Assembly: GCA_002794785.1 (NCBI GenBank)
Contig: NBBA01000019.1
Location: forward strand, 744,001 to 808,000
Source of the DNA: Coniferiporia sulphurascens
Lineage: Eukaryota; Basidiomycota; Agaricomycetes; Hymenochaetales; Hymenochaetaceae
DNA: 64,000 nucleotides
Reading direction: 5' to 3'
Positions 45,237 to 57,249 of the stretch are shown here, piece after piece. The position numbers and the translations under genes were made by a program. Below the pieces are notes generated by a model, which saw only the letters and a list, made by a program, of their open reading frames with translations, had not been told where the DNA came from and did no database searches. The stretch's first letter is position 1, and each line of letters starts with the position of its first letter.

Positions 45237-47021
45237 CTAGTACCGGCCGTCCGCCGACACCGCAACAGCTTGGGACTTATTCCCCGTAAGCCACCGCCAG
45301 AACGGCGCCGTCCCCTTCCGCCCACTCCCACTCCCGCTGCCCCGCGACGAATGTGAATGCGAACTGGCGAGCGTCGCAGCGTCCACGTCTGCGACGAGCG
45401 CTTCCAGCTCTGCTGCGCCCTCTGCAGTCCACCAGGCGTCTGCTTCCGCGTCCGCGTCGTACCCGTATTGCTCGCGGTTTTTCTCACGGTCCGCCCACTG
45501 GTTTGCGTTCGCGACGTTCTTGCGAGGCAACGACGGCGCCGCCGCTGCACGGCTCGTCTGCTCTGCGTCGCCGTAACCGCAACCGTCGCCATCGCCGTCC
45601 CTTTTAGCTGAGCGCGGGCGAGTATGGGCAAAGGACGCCTCGGCGCGTGCTTCCGCGAGCATCGCACGGCGCATACTCGCATCGCGCGCCTGCTGCTCAG
45701 GGCCATCGGGGAGGTGAAACGTATACCGATTTAGCGCGCTCGTCTCCTGCGTCGCGGCTGTGCGCCGTCGACGGAGGTGCTCGTACGCGGCGAGCAGGCG
45801 GGGGAGGTGGCGTATAGCAGGTGACGCGAGGCGAGAGAGCAGCGCGCCGAGGACTGCTGCGTCTTCGATCGCCATCGCTGCGCCCTGCGCGCGGTATGGA
45901 AGCATTGGATGGCACGCGTCGCCGAGGAGTACGACGCGTCCTGAGGGATGGACCCATGAGGCGAGCGGTGCGCGTTCGGCGAGTCGCCATTTTAGCGTAC
46001 GGTCGACGAGGGCGAGGAGTTTCTTCACACTGTAACGGTGTGTTGGATAGGAAAAGGGCCATTGATGGTAACTTAAAAGACTGGACTTACCGAGGCTCGA
46101 AATCTGCAAAGTCGCGACGCATCTTCTCCGTGTTGCCTTCCGCCGTGTAGTCCTCCTCCGCAAAGTTATCTGGATGCAGCATCACAAGGTTATATTCCTT
46201 CTTAGCTCTCTTAGAACCAAAAACGTGCATCTGATTTAGCAAAAACAGGAGAGAAAAGCAAAAAGAGGCAAGCGCACGATGCAATACGCCATGATATGCC
46301 GACCAGGCCCCATCCACGTCGTGAGCTCCGGCGTCTCCACCAACTCGCGCAGCTCCGGGTCGTCCATCATGAGGCTCGTCGGGATAACCGTTCTATACGC
46401 CGCATCGCCCGTATTCTGCGCAATGTCCGCCCGCCCGCACACGACCTGTCGTGCGAGACTGTGCACGCCGTCTGCACCGATGATAAGGTCGCCCTCCACA
46501 CGCTCGTCGTCGTCGAGCACGAGCGAGACGCGCGGAGAGGGAATAGGATCGAGTGCGCGGACGCGCGCGCCGAGGCGGAAGGATACGCGCCTGCACGTCC
46601 GTATGCGCTCGAGGAGTATACGATGCAAGTCCGCACGGTGCATGTGCAGATACGGCGCGCCGTGCTCCGCTGCTACGGCTGCTCCCCACCGCGAGCGGCC
46701 GATGGCTGTGCCGTCGCTGTAGCGCCGAAAGACAAGCGATTCAGGTGCGACGGCGAGTTCGCGCAGACGCGCGCCGAGTCCCCAGCGTTGTAGGAGCCGC
46801 GAAACGTTCGGCGAGACTTGTAGGCCTGCGCCGACCTCGCGTAGCTTGCGCGCGGCTTCGAAGACGGTGACGTTGTGTCCTGCCTCGCCGAGACAGAGCG
46901 CAGCGGCGAGCCCGCCGATGCCGCCGCCGATGATAAGAATGTCGAGACGGACGGCGGCTTGGCGACCGCCGTAGAAGTTCGTCTTTGCGCCGAAGCCATT
47001 GTCGGAGTAATCGACAGGCAT
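45237..47021 (-). CDS. FAD-dependent aromatic-ring monooxygenase (salicylate hydroxylase-like)
   Basis: Three exons: 47021-46278, 46230-46091, 46029-45237; 558 aa. The three flavoprotein hydroxylase fingerprints are present: the Rossmann motif IIGGGIGGLAAALCL at residues 30-44, the DG motif LIIGADGVHSLAR, and the GD motif VVLLGDACHPMLPYRAQGAA. It should use NAD(P)H and O2 to hydroxylate an aromatic acid or related compound; the substrate is not readable. After the catalytic domain there is a low-complexity, Ala/Arg/Ser-rich tail of about 140 residues, which is longer than usual and of unclear role. No N-terminal targeting signal is evident. Confidence 0.88.
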
Positions 47022-47785
47022 GGGAATTTTCGACGTAGAGGACGGGGAAGGGAACAGGCAAGGTATTGTAAGTACAAACTAAAATGGCGGGGAAGACGGG
47101 AGGGGGAGTTCCAATATAAATACGAGTCGGTTGGGGATTGTTGATTGTTGCGCCCCTGGGCGTGGGTGCGAGGGGGCGTGCGATCGCGAGCACACTGGCG
47201 CCCTGTGATCTGGACCGTAATATCCGTAATACATATATCACAAGAGTGTCAAGGCGGGGGGAGAGAGAAAAAAGTGTACAAATGATGACCCGATGGGTTG
47301 CTATGAGCTCCGCTGTCTAATCGACTAGCACTTCCACCCGAGGCGATCCGGAGGCCGCACCGCATATGCATTACATACGTGCATGCTGTATATCCCGATA
47401 ACACTCGGTTTCCTTTTCATTCTGTGCCAGGTACGAGTGAAACGGGCACGATTCGGCGGCGCTGGTCCCGGGAGGCCTAGGGGCCAGGGCAAGCCTGATT
47501 CTGGGGCCTCTCCGGCTTCGGGATTGGCGTCTGTTCTGTGCTTCTCCCAGCATTTTGAATATATCAATATATACGGTATATTTAGTTTTTTTTGTTGTTG
47601 TTTTAGTTTGTCTCAACTCTGAAGCCAATCAACCCATTAATATAAACCGCTCTCCCCGCGCGTGCCTGCCGCGCGCGCGCCTTCCGGCTCTTTTCTAGAA
47701 ATTTATCGCGTAGCACCCACTATGTATATTAACGTACACCGTTTCAACACCCACGTTTCAGTCGTCAAAGAAGCCCCACCCCCTC
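47022..47785. other. Intergenic
   Basis: 764 bases between the monooxygenase start and the GH15 stop; no gene seen. It includes a GCGCGCGCGC-type run near 47667-47680. Confidence 0.5.
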
Positions 47786-50700
47786 TCATACGGTGTATGT
47801 CATCCCGGTAGCCAGCGTCCTTGACAGGTTATACGCGGCGGATATCAACGTGACGTGACTGGGTGGAGAGGGGCACGAAGATAAATGAAAAAACACATCA
47901 GGTACGCTGCATCCCAACACGCTTGAAGAAACATTAACGTACGTGAAGCCCTGAACGGCGTTGCCCAGCCTGTCATGTACGAACGGAACATGCAAATAGA
48001 TAAGAAAACGATGAGTCATCCGTCATCGCGCTCGGGATTCATTTTTTTCATCTCCGGCCACTCACCCTTCGCCCGCAGAGGATATCTCCTCCGTGCAGAG
48101 CCCAACGTGGTTCGTGTACTGCAGAAAGTCCTGTCGAAACAGACCGCTGTTTTAGCTATACCGCACGCCGGATGTAAAAGCAGCTGCAATATGGGCGCGT
48201 GCCCTACGCACCTCGAACATAGCAGTCGCCTTCTCGAGCATCGCCTTGTCGTATTGACCGGCCCGAGTCAACGCTTCCACGCACCTGTCCGCCGGTCAAA
48301 TCAGCCGGATTTCCGAGTTATTAAAGGGAAAAGCGGAGACGAATCCGGGAAACCCGGGAAGAAAAAGAAGAAAAAGAAAAGGTAATCGTAAGCAACTCAG
48401 ACGCACCAAAGCGTGCACAGGCAGAACGTGCCCTCCTCCCCGCCCACCCCGTCATCGGTCTTTGACACGTCGTACCTGTAGACGAGGTTCTAGAACACAA
48501 GAAGATGAAGAAAAGAAAGAAAAAATTCCGTCCCCTCGATCAGCGTCGGGTAAAAACGTAACAGGTCCTTAGTGATCGACGTACATTCGCGGTAAGCCCT
48601 CCGCGTTCCGGCGTCTTGAGTATCTGGCGCAACGTGCTCAAGAACCGATCCTCCGACTAAAGTCCACGATCATAACCAATAGTCAATGATCAACAAAACA
48701 AAACAAAAACAGGCCGAATAGCGCGCGCGCGCGCACGCATACAACAGTTTCGGAAAACTCACTGCGGCGCAGAAAAACACGAGCGGCATGATGAGCACCG
48801 CCGAGTCGAGCGTTTCCTTGTCCTCGTAGCTCTGCGTGAAGTATTTCTTCTCCGGGTTCCACGCGTGCATCATGATCTCTTCGTACAATTCGTCGCGCGC
48901 GAGCAGCCACTCGTTGCGACGCGGGCACGGGAGCGAGCGTTTGTCCGCAAGGCGCAGGCCTGTAGCCGAAATAGTCAAGTGAGTCAAGAATTGAATGATA
49001 CAACGGTGGCTAGGCGGACGGACCTCTATCGATGGCCACCCTGTTCCATATACACATGGATCAGGAAGCCACGGAGCCGTGATCGTTGTCTGCACTTACC
49101 ACATCATGACCTACGCAAGCGACAGATGAAACAATACAATAGAGTCGTCTCAGTTCTTAGGGAAAGAAATGAAGTAAAAGCGTACCTTGGAGTACTAATG
49201 CATTTGAAAAGAAGTAAAACAGGGGTTTCCACTCAGTAATTGATATTTTTTTCTTGATTGGATGGACCTACTGTGAAATGCCTCTCTCGGTTGCGCACCT
49301 CCCTGCTCGCACGTTGCTTCAGTAAACCCAGTCAGTCGTAAGGGGAAGCCGCTCACCATATAGACCTGGTGACGGCGTTTCACTAGTTAGTGGATAAACT
49401 ATAAAAACGTGGGTAAAGCAAGAGTACGAACAGGTCTTTATCCTTACAATGTGCGATCACATCTGTCAGATTAAATCAATATGTATCATAGCTTCCGGCC
49501 AGCCAAATACCAGGGACTTGCATTCGACGCTGGAGACGCAGTCGTTCAGTATACGAACCCACCAGGATAGTACATGTATCTAATTATACGTACAGATCGC
49601 GGACGGCAACCCTAAGAAGAGTTTCAGGTGTGGTGAGTAAAGACAGCGCCTCCCCGTAAATCCCGCTTTCACGAGGCTCACCAAATATCATATGACTGAG
49701 CCAGTAAAAGGAAACGTCAAAAGTTCATCAGTTTCACCCGGGCGCAGATTAAAGCCGGATCCGGAGTCCTTACCAAGGGCTTTCCGTACTATAGCCATAT
49801 ATCAGCACGAGTCCGATTTCGCGGAGGCAAAGCACCCGGGCGCACCTTCTGGCCAAGATAGATACAGTCCATGCTTGCGAAACAGCCTTCGTTAGAACTT
49901 CCAGCTCGCACATGTTTATCCTATTGTCGCCAACGCCGCGGGTGAAAAACAGGACACGAACCACACGCTGGACAGACTTACAAGAAAAACCCTACAGCTC
50001 TCCATATATGTCCTAATAACCGGGACGAGTGAATGGTCAAGAAAGGTGGATTCTCGAAACAGATGAGGGCCAGTACGCACGAGTTGGATATGGTCCGCGG
50101 CGCCGTTTCCAATCCTTTCGAAAGAAATCAGTAAAGAACGCTGGCGATAGGCCCTCCCTCCGCTGATAACCTCACCTGACAGGTTTCGAGCCCTTGTGTC
50201 CGTCAAGATGCGGCAGCTCGATCTCTTGCAGGTCCTTACCCCCTACAAATCCGTGATTTCATTAGTAAAACGCCTGAACGCCAATCCCTTGCTACGAATG
50301 CGCGTACCGTGGATAGTGTAGACGATCTGCAGCGAGCCGTCGGGATTTCTTCCCTGAAGGCGCTTGAAGATGAAATCCATGTACGCTGAACGGTCAAGGG
50401 CTGGTTAAATAGGACGCTGACTATGGAGAAACAGGTACGTACCGTTCGCCTCTTGCGTAAAGCCGAGCCGGATGAGCGCATACAGAGTGAACGAAGAGTC
50501 CCGGATCCACGAGAACCTACACCGTCACCATCGGGCATGTCAGAGAGTCAAACATGCCTATCCAAGTCTGCAATAACAGAGACGTACCGATAATCCCTGC
50601 AGACAACGAAGCACGAAGCACGAAAAGAAAAGAAAATAGCGAGTGAGCGTACAACGCGCCACCAAATCTAGACGTGATACAGATACAGAAAATGGCAAAC

Positions 50701-52759
50701 GCACCAATTACGCGTCCCGCCGATGTACTCTGGCAGACTGAACGTCGGGCTCGCGATGACCGCGCCTGTAGGCTCAAAGATGAGCAGCTTGAGCGCGAGC
50801 GCGCTGCGGTGCACGGCTTCTTTCCATGAACCGTTGTACGTTGACTTGCGGATCCACGCGTGCCAGTATCTGTTCGTGTCCTACGTTGGCGCAGTCGTGT
50901 GGTCGCGTAATGCGTATTGGTGGTCAGCAATCGGTGCATAGAGAGATAGAATGAGGAAAAGCTCGGCGTACCTTTAGTAAAGACGAGAGCAAATTCTGCG
51001 CTTATGTTTTTAGTTATGGGTTACGCGATTCGGCTGGCAGGGACGTACCGTGGTGAGGAACGGATCGTTCTGAGCCCTCAGCTTCGAGGCACCGAGGATT
51101 AGGTCTAACTCAAATAAACAAATAAGAAGGGAGTTTTTTTTCGTTGAGTACACTTCCGATGCTCCACTCCACCCAAAACAAACAAGCGCAAAAAGAAACG
51201 CACTCTGCATCGGCACACCCAGCTCATCCGCCCTTGCCCGCGTCGGCTTCGGCGTGCGCGGAGGCGCACGGTCAGGCGGGGAGCGCAGCACGAACGTCAC
51301 AACCTGGCCCTCCTCAAGGTCAAGGTCGCAGTACACTCCGTCTCCAAGATGACCTTGTGCACTCAAATCGAGCGTGCGAAGCTGTACAACAGGCGGACGC
51401 GTCGCACATCCTGGACTCACGCTCACGCCCGACGCGTCGTCCGCCTGGACCTCCGCGACGTACCGCAGGTCGAGCGTGAGGGCGTCCGAGTGGAAGAGCG
51501 CTTTCGTTTGAGCGGGGCGCGCGCTGTCGCTGGTGGGCGAGTTGGGTGGGGAGGTGAGCGAGTCGGGGATGCTGTCGTCGGGGACGATAGATGTGTGGTG
51601 CTTTGCGCGTGCGTAGTCGAACGCGGGGCAGCACTCGACGTGTACGGGCATCGTCCCGCGGATGACCTACCGGACGTCCCCATTTAATTCGATTGGATTT
51701 GATTCGGTTCGGTTTAGTCGATTCGGTTTATGGTTTTATTTGATTAATTCATGTCACGATTTTCAGTTCGACATTCCACGAAACCGGAGGAGATGATTCC
51801 AGGGGATGTCACACACCTCGATGCGCCGAATAAGCCAGAAGAGGAGCGGTTTCTGTGTGTTAGCGTCGGATTGACGCGGGAGGAAGTCTACCCGTGGGGT
51901 AAAACAGGGTGATGATTGACCGCGTCAAGACACAGTAGTGGGTCCGCATAATGCATGATGCGTACCAGTGACCATGACTATCCCCTGTTCGGACAGGAAC
52001 CTAGTTCGTAGTGTTTATTCATCAAGGTATATGCAAGTAACAGTTATCCGATGACAAGGATAATAAAACGCACTTCGTTTGTAGGACCTAAGAATGCAAT
52101 TGCATATAAGTGGAGGAATTTGAGCTAATGAACTTGGAGGCGCGTACGTTCGAGCTCGGCATGTACGCCTGCTTCGTAACGAAATCAATTGAAGGGGTGA
52201 TCGAGAAATGGCCGCCCTATAAGCATACAACGAGAACAGGGATACGGGGGACAAAGCAAAGTAAGCCAAGGACATTATGTGAGATACCAACCTCATGGAC
52301 CAAGAAGTCCGTTAAAATGCTCACCTTGTCCTTGTCCAAGATGCGTGCGAACACCGAGGGCGAATCGAAGTTCGGGATACAGTAGCTATCAACTGGGCGA
52401 TAAATACCCGATGCTCAGCATGGCCAGTCCCGGGAACCCCGACTTTCGACAGGCAGCGTCTGGACTTACTTGAGCCATCGATGCTGACCTATTAAAGTTC
52501 CAGATTTGAACGAACATTAATGACTGCGCGTGAGGGGAGCTAGGGTGAAGAGCCATGCTAAACGAGACGCACCAGCGCAGCCGTCCGCAAGTTCCCAATG
52601 CTGTCGGTGGAGGCGATGTCAGCAGCATATAATCAACATGGTAGACCTGGAAGAGCAGAAGCTGCACGGAGTGCACGGTACCGCTAATACAACTCACAGA
52701 GCATGATCGGAGATGGGTATGTACCCGCGCTCCGTCCTTGTCTGGGTCCCGTCCGGCAT
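47786..52759 (-). CDS. GH15 trehalase/glucan hydrolase-like protein, 36 exons
   Basis: Reading family text against splice sites gives 36 exons that close exactly (2130 nt, 709 aa): 52759-52698, 52600-52573, 52488-52470, 52392-52325, 52216-52148, 52087-52074, 52000-51966, 51887-51817, 51666-51219, 51104-51049, 50995-50972, 50880-50705, 50596-50588, 50516-50443, 50385-50308, 50242-50176, 50114-50081, 50012-49996, 49873-49846, 49788-49774, 49695-49682, 49611-49594, 49529-49522, 49462-49432, 49365-49357, 49302-49272, 49194-49186, 49110-49100, 49040-49024, 48959-48763, 48656-48585, 48489-48407, 48284-48212, 48130-48066, 47969-47943, 47858-47786. Residues 20-140 are a trehalase-like N-terminal domain ([30 protein letters not shown]); the rest is a GH15 (alpha/alpha)6 domain ([47 protein letters not shown]). 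Likely catalytic acids are E492 (SIWEVRN) and E621/E622. No signal peptide, so an intracellular alpha-glucoside or trehalose hydrolase is inferred. Confidence 0.85.
48720..48735. repeat. GC dinucleotide run in a GH15 intron
   Basis: GCGCGCGCGCGCGCGC lies inside the intron between the exons at 48959-48763 and 48656-48585. Confidence 0.8.
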
Positions 52760-53540
52760 CTGAGTTTGTGTCGAGGTTTAAATGACAAGTCTAAAGATTT
52801 CCAAAACGTGTCTTTATACACGACGAGATGATGGCGGTACAGAGACAAGAGAAAAGGTGCAGCGCCGACGTGAGTACAGTAACCACTGGCAGTCAAGTAT
52901 TAAAGTGATGTCGCGACACGCGCCGGCGAGCGTGGGCGTGGAAACACGGCCCGAAATCGGGATCACTCGAAACATTCCCACGATGCTTACGGCAGTGTGA
53001 TGACAAAGATAAATATCCTAAACGGGAAATACGATCTTTCTTGTCCTGAGGCTTCGATCCAATAAAAACCATGAAGGGATATGTGGGTCCCCCACAATAT
53101 TAATATTAATAGGAAGGCGGGCGAAGATAGGACTATGTGGGACTTGGGACTGGTTGCAAGTTCTCAGGGGGGGCCATTTCCACGCGTACACGTGCGTTTG
53201 GGTACCCCTATAAAAGGGAGGCTTCGCCCATCAATTAAACTGCCCATGTGTAATACTTTATTTGCTACTTCCTGCTCATTCCAGGCTTCTCTTGAATTTG
53301 CTTGTCGCTGTTCTGTATGTTAGGACTTCTTCAGATGCCGAACAACTATTAAAGATTTTCCGTGACCCAACCCTCGGAACAAACATTAATCCCCGTAAAT
53401 TGATTCCGCGTGCTGTATAGGCATAGAACACACTGAAGCGTACACCGAAAATGTATGCGATATTGGATTAGACTGGAGTTAGGACTACATTACGGGTATA
53501 TTACGTCGAGATATGAGCCCGGATAGCAAGGCAAGTACGA
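52760..53540. other. Intergenic
   Basis: No gene seen. A free-standing TATAAAAG occurs at 53209-53216 on the plus strand, followed by only a short open frame (to 53323) without family resemblance. Confidence 0.5.
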
Positions 53541-53986
53541 TCATTCGTTGGCCTTCTGCTGAGCCTTTCCCGTATCGTGCTGAACGTTCCCTATTAAAGT
53601 GTATAATATAAGCATAAGGGTGGAAATACAGAAAATAAGCAGAACAAACCGGAAAACTGCTGTTGCTTGTCATCGACAAGCGCGCCCTTTACGGCGTTGA
53701 ACTTTCCCTCGACGCGATCAGACACGCCCTCGGCGTAGTCCTTGGCTTGCGCGGCGGTCCATTCTGCTTCGCCGTCCGCGTGCTCGCGTTTCCCCGAGTC
53801 TACCCATGTTTGTGCGCCGGTTGCGTTGCCGATAGCTTCTACGAGGGTGCCCTTGACAGAGTGGTACTGGCCCGTAGTTTGGCTACAAAAAGACGATTAG
53901 GATCGTACTACCTGATTGGAAAGAAGAAAGACATACTTGGGCACGTTCGTCTGGTTCTGGTCCTGGTTGTTCGTCGTTGCGGACAT
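53541..53986 (-). CDS. CsbD/Hmp1-like stress protein
   Basis: Three exons, 53986-53937, 53882-53650 and 53590-53541; 110 aa. Text such as YHSVKGTLVEAIGNATG, DSGKREHADGEAEWTAAQAK and DRVEGKFNAVKGALVDDK is typical of fungal CsbD-like proteins, a small, highly hydrophilic family. The fungal branch includes Ustilago Hmp1, described as a mismatch/cruciform DNA-binding protein; bacterial CsbD is a general-stress product. The last exon (GNVQHDTGKAQQKANE) completes the usual C-terminal repeat. A TATA box stands 99 bases upstream, in keeping with an inducible gene. Confidence 0.88.
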
Positions 53987-54084
53987 GATTGTTGTGATGA
54001 GAGTAAGGTTGAGTGTAGAAGTAGTGCTTAAGACGAGGTTGATGAATGCGTTATTGCTGGGAGGCTAGATCTGCTCGTCGCGCT

Positions 54085-54092
54085 CTTTTATA
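54085..54092 (-). promoter_or_regulatory. TATA box of the CsbD-like gene
   Basis: TATAAAAG on the minus strand (plus strand CTTTTATA), 99 bases before the ATG at 53986. Confidence 0.55.
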
Positions 54093-55288
54093 TCTATTCT
54101 CAGAGCGCGTTCATGGCGGTGTATGCTGGCAATTTCGTCATGAATGACGCCGCGCGCTCCGAGATGACGCTGGAGCCACCGCTGGAGTACTTTGCGGTGG
54201 TGCGCGCGTGTGTACTGCGCGGGGCAGCCCCGCACCGCTTGAAAAGTTCAGGACCCAGGAACGATCACGGGCTTTGTGACAGGACGTGGGGTCTGTGACG
54301 GACACAGCCCACGACGTCATTATCTCAAGCGTCGGCCCGTATTCACGTTGGCGACACAATGACAAAGACGGAACTCCTTAAACGGGTAACTGGATATTTG
54401 GCGTCGGCCGGGCTCGCCCTTCATCAATATTCTGGCTTTTTCTCTAGATCTATCATTTCCTCTTCAATCGTGATCATGACTTTCCTGACATTTACTGTAT
54501 CTGCTGTGTGCATTGGGAATGAGGCCCATTCCGTTTTCCTGTCTTAGAGATTTTATGCGTTATTTGTTGACGTATGGCAAGCTCCGGTTCAACTCGGGCT
54601 TGATAAAAAAAAAGGTTTCCCTTTCTTATTTTGGTAGTTGGTTTTCTCACTTATGCGCGTTCATTAATATTAATTCTTATTCACGCGCATATAAGTTACC
54701 ACCTCAGGCTCACGCTCGATACACCGTGACCAAGCGGAGAGAATATATTTACTCAAACATTTTTTTGTTTTTTCTTTCTCTTGTTCAGAAACGGATCTGA
54801 TTCAAAAAAGACTCGGAGCTGCGATATTCTACTGTATGTTACAGGAATCCAGCTTTAGCGCAAGAAGGGAGTGAAATACAGGGACTCGGATAGAGGAGTG
54901 CTACGTGCTAACAAAGAAAGAAAGAAAAGAAGAAAGGAATGAAGGAAGAAAGGAAGAGGGACAGTAAGCGTAACAGTAAACGTAAACATAAAACGTCCGT
55001 AGGGGGATTAATCAAGTCAGAGTCCGTCTGTCTTCATCTATTCGTACAGTCAAAACAAGCAATACACACGCACGCAGTGGCTGCTTCGCGCCCTGCGTCC
55101 CGACCACGATCCCCAACCGATCCCCGAACCCGATCGTGCGCCCGCGCCCCGCGCCGCAGGATAAATTATCACATCCACATCCATACCGCGTCTCCTTGCA
55201 GCTCCCAGTCCACCGGCTCCAAGGCCCAGCGCCACAGTATAAAGAGGAAAAGAAGAGAAAGAAAAGAGGAAGAGAAAAAAAAAAGCAT
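54093..55288. other. Intergenic
   Basis: 1.2 kb with no gene. Purine-rich low-complexity text (AAAGAAAGAAAG, GGAAGAAAGGAAG) lies at 54915-54960, and AGAAAAGAGGAAGAGAAAAA at 55257-55276 just past the phosphatase stop. Confidence 0.5.
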
Positions 55289-56069
55289 TCACTTCCAATT
55301 CCTCAACGTCCGCTCGAACCCTTCGTTCGGCTTGATGCACTTCCTCCGCGTCTTGACGACTTGCAGCGCTGCGTCGTACGACAGCGCGCGTTCGCGCATC
55401 AGGAAGGCGAGTACGATTGCCGGGGAGCGCGAGATGCCCTAGTATTCAAAAGCGACAGTCAAAAGACAGAGACGGACGATCTCGCGTTAGTCTTCGATCT
55501 TAAATCTCCAATCTCCAATATCCAGCTGAACGCACCTGCTGGCAATGCACGAGCACGTTCTCGCCGCGGTTGAGCCGCTCACGGATGAAGCGCACCGCGC
55601 CGTCGAGGTGGGGAGCGAGGAGATCGGGCGCGGCGCTATCAGCAAGGGCGACTTTGAAACGACCGGGTTGCTGCTGGTGTTGGTTTTGGTTTTGGTGGGC
55701 CATGGCGGACATGGTTTGGATCTGCACGCCAGAGGACGAGACGGAGCGCACGAGCTGCGGACGGGCGAGAGCCGACACCAATGCGTGGTGCGGGACGGAA
55801 GTGGGCGAACGGGTGAACGCCGGCATCGACGGGGAAGAAGGAGAAGAAGGCGGAGCACCCGCAGGCCCGGACTCGCACGCCCCCCACGGCGCATCGAGGC
55901 ACTCTACGATAGCGCGTACGGCATGTCGGGCGAGGAGGTCAGCGTCGACCGCTGCTGTCCACGAGCCGAGGAAGAGGGCGCCTGCGCGGCCTGAGGCGGG
56001 CACGATTTCGTGCATGGGCGTGCATATGGCTTCCCAGACGTCTGGCGGGAAGGCGTCGGCGCGGATCAT
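55289..56069 (-). CDS. Dual-specificity protein phosphatase
   Basis: Two exons, 56069-55536 and 55438-55289; 227 aa. The split falls inside the active-site loop: exon 1 ends VLVHCQQ and exon 2 starts GISRSPAIVLAFLM, giving the HCx5R motif with C176 and R182. N-terminal text (GALFLGSWTAAVDADLLARH) matches the start of the DSP fold, and VALADSAAPDLLAPHLDGAV holds the aspartates expected upstream of the loop. Between them a low-complexity insertion of about 65 residues (Pro/Ser-rich, then QNQNQHQQQ) breaks the fold. It should dephosphorylate Ser/Thr/Tyr residues on a signalling protein; the target is unknown. Confidence 0.88.
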
Positions 56070-56368
56070 GGCTGTGTGCTGTGTGCTGTGTTTCGGGATC
56101 GGAGGTGTGGGGGAGTGGGGGGACCTTAGGGAGAACGTAAGTCGGGATGCGGATGAAGATGAAGATGGGGAGGATGTGCGTGTGTAGCTATGGCGGTCTG
56201 ACGGCCTTATGTATCTGTATCTGTTGTATCTTCACAGCGAACGAGAACATCCAGAGTTGAATTCTCGACACGCCTGGACCACAGGACGGGTGATCAGATT
56301 TGAAATTTGTTGATGGCGAAGGCAGGTCTTAGGCCCAAGACTCAGAGACTCAGAACCGGGTTGGGCAC

Positions 56369-56398
56369 CTCAAGGCTCAAGGCTCAAGGCTCAAGGCT
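56369..56398. repeat. CTCAAGG tandem repeat
   Basis: Four perfect copies of the 7-base unit CTCAAGG. Confidence 0.9.
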
Positions 56399-57219
56399 AA
56401 GCCAACCCCCGGCCGGGCACGTGCAATTAACCTTCTGCGTCTTGCCGCACTCTGCCGGGCGCACGCGCTTCTCCATGGAATCAGTATCTTTTCCCTCCTC
56501 CTTTCGCCCCCTCGAACGCGGCTCCCCCTTCCGAATATAGGGCACAAAATAACAACACGTATGCTCGCTACATTCCATTCCCCGCCCAAGACCACTTGTT
56601 TCTTGTTGTCCTAGGCCTACCGTGCTCTCCCCAGCCGCCGGCGAGCCCGGATAGAAGCCGGCTACGGCTGTGAACAAGCTCTACACACTCCCGCTCTGGG
56701 CCTGGTCGACGCACATACATACAGTAATACGGTGTACGCCGTGCCTGAAGAACATCACTCAGGGGCTTAGGCTTGTGGGGAAATTGACAGTCACGGTACG
56801 ATTGGCTTAGTCCTTTCCCTCTCCTAAAGTACCTCACTCCGCGTCGAAACCTATGCTGTATCTGTATGGCTGGAGCCTAGCCCTATGTCGAGTACAGCAC
56901 AGCAGGTGCCCTAGCGAGATAAGTAAGCGTACAATACAGAAGTATCTTCGCCGCGCCCAGACCCCTTCCCCAGTCTTGCAAAGACTCTGAATTGGGAACC
57001 ACGGGCACTAGGATTCTAGCCTGCGTGATGAGGAAACCCAGTTATGGCGTAAATGCCATCAAGCCATAACGAGTATCGAGCCAGCCACAGTCCGCAGTGC
57101 CTACAGTCTACAGCCCGCCTAGATCGATCGTTGATCGTCGACCTGCCTCCAATGCGTGGATAACGCGAGGTAAAATCTATATGGGCGTTGTCTGAGTCCT
57201 TAAGCTTGGCCCCTATTCT

Positions 57220-57249
57220 CCCCACTCCCACTCCCACTCCCACCCCCAC
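57220..57249. repeat. CCCACT-type short tandem repeat
   Basis: CCCCACTCCCACTCCCACTC followed by CCACCCCCAC. Confidence 0.8.

Noticed and set aside
45760..46870. Several Arg-rich plus-strand frames opposite the monooxygenase
   Set aside because: They are antisense shadows of a GC-rich coding sequence and have no family text.
48670..49400. Reading the GH15 locus as a pseudogene broken by stops and frameshifts
   Set aside because: This was my first impression from the fragmentary open frames, but in-phase microexons with valid splice signals account for every conserved residue block.
53663..54031. A 122-codon plus-strand frame
   Set aside because: It is antisense to the CsbD-like gene, whose three exons explain the region.
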